Below are positions 8,389 to 15,156 of a DNA stretch of 64,000 nt, piece after piece. The notes under the pieces were generated by a model. The model searched no databases. It was given only the letters and a program-made list of their open reading frames with translations, and had not been told where the DNA came from. Source of the DNA: Fimbriimonas ginsengisoli Gsoil 348 (GTDB taxonomy: Bacteria; Armatimonadota; Fimbriimonadia; Fimbriimonadales; Fimbriimonadaceae); the NCBI RefSeq assembly GCF_000724625.1, contig NZ_CP007139.1, positions 682,001 through 746,000 on the forward strand, written 5' to 3'. Positions within the stretch are counted from its first letter, which is position 1. Every line of letters begins with the position of its first letter. Position numbers and translations under genes: made by a program.

Positions 8389-9302
8389 CCCGGGTCGAGC
8401 GGCTCACCGCGCTCCTTGTGCTTCTCCACGACCGAAAGCGGACCGCGGAGACACTTAGCGACGAGCTCGGAGTCGCCCGGCGAACGGTGCTGCGGGATGT
8501 GCAATCGCTGACCGCGATGGGCGTGCCGGTAATCGCCCTGAGCGGGCCGAACGGCGGATACGAGATTCCGCGAGACGCGACGCTGGCCCCGCTTCATCTG
8601 ACGTGGCGCGAGGCGCTTTTGCTTACGCTGGCGGTGGAAGGGCTGGCGAAGATGTCGGACACGCCGTTTCGGGCGGACCGTGCTTCGCTGGTGGCCAAGC
8701 TGCGATCGATCATGCCGGAGTCGCAACGCGACCGAGTGGCGGCGATTCTCGACCGGGTCGAGCTCGAGGTACCGGCCCGGCCCCAGCGGACTCCGTTGCT
8801 CGAGCCACTGCTTCAGCTCGCCGGCGGGTGGGCCGAGATCGAGTATGACGGCGAGAGGCGGGTGGTGCGGATCGACCGGCTCTTCGCCGACCGGGGCCTT
8901 TGGTACGTCGACACGATCGGCAACGGAAAGTCGCGCCGATTCAGGGCGGATCGAATCACTGCGGCCGTTCCCTGCCCGCCCCCCGAACGAATCGAGGAAC
9001 CGCTTCCTTACGACGACCCATCCCATCCGCTCGTCCGAGTCCGGCTTTCGCCGAAAGGGGTGCGGCGGGCGCAGAGCGATCCCAACCTTGGGCCGCATCT
9101 GCCGGAGAACGGAGAGTTAGCGTTTCGGTGCCCTCCCGACGAGTTGGAGTGGTATGCGCGATACTTCGCGGGTTTCGGGGAAGACGCCCTGGTCGAAGCG
9201 CCCCGCGAGCTCATCCAACGAATCTTGGAGAACGCAAAGCGGATTGAAAGCCAATACGCTTTTGAGGGATCGGAACTTGCGCCGCGCGCGTCTGGTAGCT
9301 AA
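8346..9302 (+). CDS. WYL-domain helix-turn-helix transcriptional regulator
   Basis: Up to 318 aa. The N-terminal winged helix (RVERLTALLVLLHDRKRTAETLSDE region, with ARRTVLRDVQSL as recognition helix) is typical of the DeoR-like/WYL group; the C-terminal half (LLQLAGGWAEIEYDG to RRFRADRI) is the WYL ligand-sensing domain and WCX-like tail. The frame opens at a TTG (8346) inside the previous gene; CTG at 8385, which overlaps the TGA stop, gives the usual N-terminus (TRVERL) and may be the true start. No ATG is available near this point. Family members bind small ligands or nucleic acids and often control metabolic or defence genes; here the partner is the nitrilase-family gene. Confidence 0.85.
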   Translation: MVRYPPAGWGDRLLTRVERLTALLVLLHDRKRTAETLSDELGVARRTVLRDVQSLTAMGVPVIALSGPNGGYEIPRDATLAPLHLTWREALLLTLAVEGLAKMSDTPFRADRASLVAKLRSIMPESQRDRVAAILDRVELEVPARPQRTPLLEPLLQLAGGWAEIEYDGERRVVRIDRLFADRGLWYVDTIGNGKSRRFRADRITAAVPCPPPERIEEPLPYDDPSHPLVRVRLSPKGVRRAQSDPNLGPHLPENGELAFRCPPDELEWYARYFAGFGEDALVEAPRELIQRILENAKRIESQYAFEGSELAPRASGS

Positions 9303-9338
9303 GGTCAGTGCGAACGGCGCACGGCAGGAATAGAAAAG

Positions 9339-10541
9339 ATGAGTGCGCGTTTTTTACCACTTGCGATAGTTGGATTCACGGCAGCATGGTGGGGGCACTC
9401 TGCCCAACCGAGAACGATAGGGAATCCGCCCCTTCGCGCCCTCGTGGTGGGCGGCGGGCCGAACAAGAAGTACAACCAGGTCGGGATCGAGAGCAACGTT
9501 CGGTATATGGAGAGACTGTTGCCCAGCGCCGCGCCCCGTCGAATTTTGTTCGCGGACGGCGACCCGCAAACCCCCTCGGTCCTCTTTGAAGACCAGCCAG
9601 GCAAGGAGCAGTTCCGCAAACCTAAGATCGCCCAGATCGACGGCTCCTCCAGCTATGCGAACGTGCAGGCCGAGTTGCAGACCTTGGGCGGGCAGCTCGA
9701 ATCCGCGCCGGGTACCCCGGCCCTCCTCTATTTCACCGGTCACGGAAGCCCGAACGCCGAAGGAAACGTGGATAACAATGCCTACGACCTTTGGGGTGGG
9801 CACGAGCTAACGGTGAAGGAGCTCGCTCGCTCACTGGCGCCGATTCCGAAGTCGACCCCCATCGTCGTGGTGATGGTGGAGTGCTTCTCCGGAAGCTTTG
9901 CCAACCTCATGTATGAGGGAGGAGACCCAAAGGGTGATCTTACGGGCCGGCGTCTGTGCGGGTTCTTTGCCAGCGTCGCCGAGCGGATGTCAGCGGGGTG
10001 CACGCCGACGACCGACGAGTCGGAGTATCACGACTTTACGAGTTACTTCTTCGCCGCTCTCACCGGTACCGACCGAGTGGGTCGGAAGGTGACGGGCGCC
10101 GACTACGACCACAACGGACGAGTTGGGATGAACGAAGCGTTCGCGTACACGCTTATCAACGACGATTCGATCGACACCCCGGTCTGCACCTCGGACGCGT
10201 TTTTGAGACGCTTTGTCACGACTTCGGACGCCGACATCTTCGCGGTGCCGTACTCGAGAATCCACCGGTGGGCGTCACCGGCCCAGCGGGCCGCGCTCGA
10301 CGCGCTTTCCACCTACCTAAAGGCGACGGGAGAGGATCGGGTGAAGAGCTCGTATGACGAAATGGTAAAGACGCGGATCGATACCGAGAAGGACCACGAC
10401 GTCCGCCTATACCGCTTCGTCCGCCTCGCCAAAAGCGTGGTGCTCGCCCACAACCTCCGCAGCTCTTCGGACGAGCCGGCCAAGCGGGCTTTCGAAGCGC
10501 TGATCAAGGAAGAGTCGGGGAATCCTTTGTCACCGAAGTAG
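9339..10541 (+). CDS. Secreted caspase-fold (clan CD, C13-like) cysteine peptidase with an EF-hand-like loop
   Basis: 400 aa. The N-terminal 22 residues form a hydrophobic signal segment. The clan CD dyad is visible: His135 in LLYFTGHGSP and Cys182 in VVVMVECFSGSF, each after a hydrophobic strand as in legumain and caspases. Residues 255-266 (DYDHNGRVGMNE) fit a complete EF-hand calcium loop with Asp at 1 and 3, Asn at 5, Gly at 6 and Glu at 12. The legumain/C13 family cleaves after Asn or Asp, but specificity here is unknown. Located ahead of a secreted S9 peptidase on the same strand (about 100 bp apart); extracellular or periplasmic proteolysis is inferred. Confidence 0.85.
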   Translation: MSARFLPLAIVGFTAAWWGHSAQPRTIGNPPLRALVVGGGPNKKYNQVGIESNVRYMERLLPSAAPRRILFADGDPQTPSVLFEDQPGKEQFRKPKIAQIDGSSSYANVQAELQTLGGQLESAPGTPALLYFTGHGSPNAEGNVDNNAYDLWGGHELTVKELARSLAPIPKSTPIVVVMVECFSGSFANLMYEGGDPKGDLTGRRLCGFFASVAERMSAGCTPTTDESEYHDFTSYFFAALTGTDRVGRKVTGADYDHNGRVGMNEAFAYTLINDDSIDTPVCTSDAFLRRFVTTSDADIFAVPYSRIHRWASPAQRAALDALSTYLKATGEDRVKSSYDEMVKTRIDTEKDHDVRLYRFVRLAKSVVLAHNLRSSSDEPAKRAFEALIKEESGNPLSPK

Positions 10542-10646
10542 GTCCAAGCCCGGGGTGTCGTCGAAAAGGTTTCGACAGAAAACGCTCGCCATGATAGTCT
10601 GGTGCACACCATCTCGCCGGATGGCGAGGGATGGCCATATCTATCC

Positions 10647-13304
10647 ATGCGCTCATATCAGCTCACCCCGACTTTGCATCGCCGGATGGCGCTGCTCGCG
10701 TTTTCGGCGACCGCATTGCTCGCCTCCGCTTCGGCCCAGGCGCCGGCTCCCGTGAACCGGGCCAACTGGAAGCTTGCCGACCGATTCAGCAACGAGGCGT
10801 TGCGGCCCTATCTTTACAGCACGGGCATGACGCCCGGGTGGATCAACAAGGGGGACACGTTTTGGTATTCGTGGCGCGATGCAGACGGGATCAAGTTCTG
10901 GAAGGTCGATTCGCGGGCTCACAAGAAGACTCCCTTATTCGATGCGGCGCACATGGCCGCGCTGCTTAGCGAGTCGACAAAGAAGCCTTACGACACCACG
11001 AACCTGCCGATTACCACGGTGACGTTCGACGAAAAGAACGACGACCTGATGCGGTTCACCGTGGAGGGGACCCGCTTCGAGTACGACCTTTCGAAGGACG
11101 TGCTGAAGAACCTTGGGGCGGCTCCAAGGGGAGGCGCGGGAACGCCTCCGGCGGGCGGCCAGGGCCGCGGCGGGCGAGGAGGCGGCGGAGGGGGCCAAGG
11201 CGGCCCGGGGCGAGGGAGCCAGACCGGGTTCCGCAACTTCTCGCCCGATCGCAAGGCTTACGTGTACGCGATGGACGACAACCTTTACTACGTGGAGGTC
11301 GAGAACGATAAGGAAAAACCGCCGGTTCAGTTGACCACCGACGGGGAGAAGTACTACAGCTTCGGGAGCAAGCGCGATCAGGACGAGCAGCGGCAACAGC
11401 TCGTGTTGACGCAGCAGCTTCAGCAACAACAGCAACGCCAGCAGGACGACCAGAACGTCGACGACACCAGCCAGACCGGAACCGGCGCGGCGAACCCGAA
11501 CGAGAAGCGAGTGCGGGCGAACGTGACTTGGTCGAAGGATTCCAAGCGGTTCTACGTCACCCGCCGGGATGAGCGGAAGGTGAAGGACCTGTACCTGGTG
11601 AACTCGCTCACCGAGCCTCGGCCGACGCTGATGACCTATCGTTACTCGATGCCGGGGGAGGCCGACGTTCCCCAGACGGAGCTGTTCGTGTTCGACCCCT
11701 CCGTGCACCGGCTTCATAAGGTTCCGGTGGACAAATACAAGGACCAGGTCCTCATGAACGTTCATTGGCAAGACAACACCTCGGACTCGTTCCGGTTTGT
11801 CCGACGCGACCGGCTGCAGCGCAATCTCGAGCTGTGCGAAGTCGACCTGAAGACGGACGCGGTGAAGACGCTGCTGACCGAGTCGGTTCGAGACACTTCC
11901 CTCGAGGTTCAGCCGGTCCGATACGTGAAGCCGGGCGGCGACATGATCTGGTGGTCCGAGCGGTCTGGCTGGGGACACTACTACCTTTATTCGAACGATG
12001 GGAAGCTGAAACGAACCCTGACGTCCGGTCCGTTTCGGGCGGACCGGATCGTGGACGTGGATGCGGACAAGGGGACCCTCTTCTTTACCGCGGTCGGGCG
12101 CGAGGCGGGGGAAAATCCGTACTACCACCACCTGTACCGCGTAAACCTCGACGGGAAAGGTTTGGCCCTGCTCGATCCGGGCGATGCCGATCATGCTTCG
12201 TCGCTTAGCGACGACAAGAAATTCGTCGTGGACGTCTATTCGCGAACCGACAAGGAACCGACGGCGGTGCTCCGAGACGAATCTGGGAAGCAGGTCTTGG
12301 AGCTGGAGCACATGGATCTCAGCCGGCTCAAAGAGACCGGATGGAAGATGCCAGAGACGTTCAAGGTGAAGGCAGCGGATGGGGTTACGGACATCTACGG
12401 CAATATGTGGAAGCCGGTCGACTTCGACCCGAATCGGAAGTACCCGATCATTGCGAACGTGTACCCGGGTCCCCAGACCGAGAGCGTGAGCACGGCGTTC
12501 AGCGCGGCCGCGACGAACCAGCGGTTGGCGCAGCTCGGGTTTATCGTGATTCAGATCGGCAACCGGGGCGGCAATCCGGCGCGTTCGAACGCGTACCAGA
12601 GCTACGGCTACTACAACCTTCGAGACTACGGCCTCGCCGACAAGAAGGCAGGGATCGAGCAGCTCGCTTTGCGTTTTCCCTGGATCGACATCGACCGGGT
12701 CGGTATCTACGGCCACTCGGGCGGCGGGTTCATGACAGCGGCCGCGCTGATGTCGCCGCCTTACAACGACTTCTTCAAGGTTGGCGTTAGTAGCTCGGGT
12801 AACCACGACAACAACGTCTACAACCAGAACTGGAGCGAGCAGTATCACGGACTAAAAGAAGTGCCGGTGAACCCGCCGGCGGCGAGCACGGGTGGAGGGA
12901 CCGGGCGGACTCCCGACGAAGAAGACGAGTGGGATCTCGGCTTTCCCGACGGACCCGCTCCGGTTCCTCCCGCCGCGCCCCAGGGGGCGACGACCACGAC
13001 GGCTGGACAGACAAAGCTCGAGATTCACGTTCCGACGAACGCGGAGCTGGCGCCGAACCTAAAGGGGAATCTGTTGCTGGTCCATGGAGACATGGACAAC
13101 AACGTGCACTACGCGGGCACGGTGCGATTGATGAATGCGTTGATGCGGGCGAACAAGCGGTTCGACTTCCTGCTGATCCCCGGCAAGCCGCACGGATACG
13201 GCGACCTCCAGCCATATTTCACTCAGCGAATGATGGAGTACTTCGCCGAGCACCTACTCGGCGACCGATACGGGAGCACGGCGGATATGACCGAGCACAA
13301 ATAG
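10647..13304 (+). CDS. Secreted S9-family prolyl oligopeptidase / dipeptidyl peptidase IV-like serine peptidase
   Basis: 885 aa from ATG 10647, which gives a signal peptide (cleavage near ASASAQA); an upstream in-frame start at 10602 is less likely. The N-terminal two thirds are a beta-propeller with DPP IV-like WWSERSGWGHYYLY. The C-terminal alpha/beta-hydrolase has Ser691 (YGHSGGGF), Asp817 (HGDMDNNV) and His849 (KPHGYGD). Unusual additions are a Gly/Arg-rich stretch (about residues 165-195), a Gln-rich stretch (about 245-265) and a Pro/Thr/Ala-rich insertion of about 50 residues inside the hydrolase domain between Ser and Asp. The role is extracytoplasmic peptide digestion. A cluster of hairpin repeats begins directly at the stop. 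Confidence 0.95.
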   Translation: MRSYQLTPTLHRRMALLAFSATALLASASAQAPAPVNRANWKLADRFSNEALRPYLYSTGMTPGWINKGDTFWYSWRDADGIKFWKVDSRAHKKTPLFDAAHMAALLSESTKKPYDTTNLPITTVTFDEKNDDLMRFTVEGTRFEYDLSKDVLKNLGAAPRGGAGTPPAGGQGRGGRGGGGGGQGGPGRGSQTGFRNFSPDRKAYVYAMDDNLYYVEVENDKEKPPVQLTTDGEKYYSFGSKRDQDEQRQQLVLTQQLQQQQQRQQDDQNVDDTSQTGTGAANPNEKRVRANVTWSKDSKRFYVTRRDERKVKDLYLVNSLTEPRPTLMTYRYSMPGEADVPQTELFVFDPSVHRLHKVPVDKYKDQVLMNVHWQDNTSDSFRFVRRDRLQRNLELCEVDLKTDAVKTLLTESVRDTSLEVQPVRYVKPGGDMIWWSERSGWGHYYLYSNDGKLKRTLTSGPFRADRIVDVDADKGTLFFTAVGREAGENPYYHHLYRVNLDGKGLALLDPGDADHASSLSDDKKFVVDVYSRTDKEPTAVLRDESGKQVLELEHMDLSRLKETGWKMPETFKVKAADGVTDIYGNMWKPVDFDPNRKYPIIANVYPGPQTESVSTAFSAAATNQRLAQLGFIVIQIGNRGGNPARSNAYQSYGYYNLRDYGLADKKAGIEQLALRFPWIDIDRVGIYGHSGGGFMTAAALMSPPYNDFFKVGVSSSGNHDNNVYNQNWSEQYHGLKEVPVNPPAASTGGGTGRTPDEEDEWDLGFPDGPAPVPPAAPQGATTTTAGQTKLEIHVPTNAELAPNLKGNLLLVHGDMDNNVHYAGTVRLMNALMRANKRFDFLLIPGKPHGYGDLQPYFTQRMMEYFAEHLLGDRYGSTADMTEHK

Positions 13305-13309
13305 CGTGG

Positions 13310-13458
13310 CACGGCGCTTCCAGCCCGTGCGTATCACGACCACCCTGGTCGTATGAACGTAGCATCGGCTCCCAGCCGATGAACCCCACGGCCCTCCCGG
13401 CCATGGGAAAAGGGCCAAGGGCAGGATGCCCTTGGGACCCACTGGCAAGATGCCAGTG
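13310..13458. repeat. Cluster of five small hairpin repeats behind the S9 peptidase gene
   Basis: Hairpins at 13310-13329 (CACGG...CCGTG, TCC loop, one bulge), 13336-13352 (ACGACCA-CCC-TGGTCGT), 13364-13380 (ATCGGCT-CCC-AGCCGAT), 13415-13435 (CCAAGGGCA-GGA-TGCCCTTGG) and 13440-13458 (CACTGGCA-AGA-TGCCAGTG). Four have perfect stems and all five have three-base loops. The first starts six bases after the stop codon. Several words recur at 46401-46496. Confidence 0.85.
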
Positions 13459-13532
13459 CCACGTTGGGAACTTAGTATTTGGGGTTGGGAGTCACACCCT
13501 TTGCCCTTGTCGAGGCGCTTAGGAAGTGATAT

Positions 13533-14282
13533 TTGAATCCGATTCAACCAACCCGCGAGGCCCGCGTCGACTGGTCACTCCTCGTCTCCGACGAGGAGTG
13601 GGAGCTTTACCGACCGGTGCTGGATGCTGCCGACGCGCGGGGGGTGCGCTATGCGTTAGGAGGCGGACTGGCCTTTTCCGAACACTCGTCGCGTGCTCGC
13701 AATACGAAGGATATCGACCTCTACATTCTGCCGGCGGACAAAGACCTGGCGATCGAGGCGGTTCTTTCGGCAGGTTTCCACGACCTCTTCGATGAGAAGC
13801 CTTACGATCGGTCGTGGATCTACCGGGGCACGCGAGATGGCGTCATCGTAGACCTGATCTGGAGCAGTCCCAACCACCGGATGGATGTGGACGAGTCTTG
13901 GCTCGAGAGTGGACCAGCTATCCAGCTTCGGGACCGGGTGATCCGGCTTCTACCGGCGGAGGAGCTGATCTGGGCCAAGCTCTACATCGTCCAAAGAGAT
14001 CGATGTGACTGGCCTGATCTGCTGAACATCTTGAATGCGGAGGGGGAACACTTAGATTGGAGGCGACTCCTCGCGGAGGTGGGAGAGCGCGACGCGCCGC
14101 TCTTGGGAGGGCTGCTCAGCACGTTTCGGTGGTTGTGTCCGGAGACGGCCCAAGCATTTCCAAAGTGGGTCTGGTGCCATCTCGGCCTGATTCCTCCGGA
14201 TGGAGGACCGCCTTCCCCAGTTGGCGAAGAGCGTGAAAAAATCTTGGACAGCCGGGACTGGTTCGGACCCCAGGCAGCATAG
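13533..14282 (+). CDS. Nucleotidyltransferase-fold protein, AbiEii-like
   Basis: 249 aa from TTG 13533, preceded by a good Shine-Dalgarno (AGGAAG). Residues 35-65 carry YALGGGLAFSEH and then RNTKDIDLYI, the GG...H...R-T-DID signature of the nucleotidyltransferase superfamily; a further acidic strand (GVIVDLIWSS) gives the third carboxylate. A helical region with EELIWAKLYI follows. Family members include type IV toxin nucleotidyltransferases and aminoglycoside-modifying enzymes, but no antitoxin-like gene is adjacent, so a toxin role is not supported. Neighbours are a peptidase upstream and a sugar isomerase-like gene 26 bp downstream. Confidence 0.75.
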   Translation: MNPIQPTREARVDWSLLVSDEEWELYRPVLDAADARGVRYALGGGLAFSEHSSRARNTKDIDLYILPADKDLAIEAVLSAGFHDLFDEKPYDRSWIYRGTRDGVIVDLIWSSPNHRMDVDESWLESGPAIQLRDRVIRLLPAEELIWAKLYIVQRDRCDWPDLLNILNAEGEHLDWRRLLAEVGERDAPLLGGLLSTFRWLCPETAQAFPKWVWCHLGLIPPDGGPPSPVGEEREKILDSRDWFGPQAA

Positions 14283-14308
14283 GCTTGTGAACCCATGGGA
14301 GACGAAGC

Positions 14309-15085
14309 GTGAAAATCGGCACGATGAACCATCCTCAGCGAGACGTCGCGCGGGAGATTTACTTACACGCCGAACTCGGAATGGAGTTCATCGATATGAC
14401 ACTCGAGCCGCCAGCCGCGGCTTCTTGGCTAGTGGACGTGAAGGAGATTTGCCGGGCGCTTCATGAGACGGGGTTCGAGGTCGTGGGGCACACCTCTTAC
14501 TACCTACCGATGGACAGCCCGTTCGAGGAAGTACGCCAAGGAGCGGTGACGGAGTTGAAGCGCTGCCTCCGGATCTTCGGCGAGCTTGGGACGAAATGGA
14601 TGAACCTTCACCCGGGGCGGTACACGCCGATGCACCCGCGGTCGTTTTACATCCAGCGTAATCTGCAGACCTTCCGCGAACTCGCGCCCCTTGCGCAGGA
14701 ATGCGGCGTCGGATTGATGATCGAAAACTTACCGGGGGACTACAACAACGCCGATCAGCTTGGCGACCTGCTCGACCCGATGCCCGAGCTTGGCCTGCAT
14801 CTCGACATCGGCCACGCCAATCTGATGATCCACCCGAATTCGACGGAGCAGATCTTGGAGCGATACGGTGACCGGCTTCGGCACGTCCACATCCACGACA
14901 ACAAAGGGGGCGACGCAGACCTCCACTTGCCGCTCGGGGCGGGGAATCTGGATTTGGAGAAGCACGTTAGATCGCTGAAGCGGTGCGGCTACGACGGTCC
15001 GGTCACGCTGGAGGTATTCACGGAAGATCGGACCTACCTTGTCCACAGCGCCAAGGTACTGCGCGAGGTTTGGGACCGGGTGTAG
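14309..15085 (+). CDS. Sugar phosphate isomerase/epimerase-like TIM-barrel protein
   Basis: 258 aa from GTG 14309. The AP-endonuclease-2/xylose-isomerase-like TIM barrel is seen in WMNLHPGRYTPMHP, GLMIENLPGD, LGLHLDIGHANLM, RHVHIHDNKGGDADLH and VTLEVFTEDRTY, which together supply the His, Glu and Asp metal ligands on successive strands. Cytoplasmic. Family members isomerise or epimerise sugars and sugar acids, or act as endonuclease IV; the short length favours the sugar group. The stop codon TAG is part of a hairpin repeat (GTAGCGTCGGCG). Confidence 0.85.
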   Translation: MKIGTMNHPQRDVAREIYLHAELGMEFIDMTLEPPAAASWLVDVKEICRALHETGFEVVGHTSYYLPMDSPFEEVRQGAVTELKRCLRIFGELGTKWMNLHPGRYTPMHPRSFYIQRNLQTFRELAPLAQECGVGLMIENLPGDYNNADQLGDLLDPMPELGLHLDIGHANLMIHPNSTEQILERYGDRLRHVHIHDNKGGDADLHLPLGAGNLDLEKHVRSLKRCGYDGPVTLEVFTEDRTYLVHSAKVLREVWDRV

Positions 15086-15086
15086 C

Positions 15087-15104
15087 GTCGGCGCCCTCGC
15101 CGAT
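15087..15104. repeat. Hairpin repeat directly after a stop codon
   Basis: GTCGGCG-CCCT-CGCCGAT directly follows the TAG stop (15083-15085). The same GTAGCGTCGGCGCCCTCGCC string, including the TAG stop, is present behind the MntR-like gene at 39309-39328. Confidence 0.75.
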
Positions 15105-15120
15105 GATCTGCTGCACACTG

Positions 15121-15148
15121 ATATCAAACATCACATATCAAACATCAC
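15121..15148. repeat. Tandem duplication of a 14-bp AT-rich unit
   Basis: ATATCAAACATCAC is present twice, back to back (15121-15134 and 15135-15148), in the gap between the converging isomerase-like and Pnkp genes. No function is evident. Confidence 0.85.
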
Positions 15149-15156
15149 CCCCGGAC

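Noticed and set aside
10935-12848. 637-aa open frame on the minus strand
   Set aside because: Complement of the S9 peptidase gene, which has a complete catalytic triad; the antisense protein is Arg/His/Val-rich without recognisable domains.
13310-13458. Possible CRISPR array
   Set aside because: The repeats are different hairpins rather than identical direct repeats with unique spacers, and no cas genes are present.
13361-13480. Hairpin cluster as an intrinsic terminator set
   Set aside because: Stems are strong but no hairpin is followed by a T-tract on either strand.
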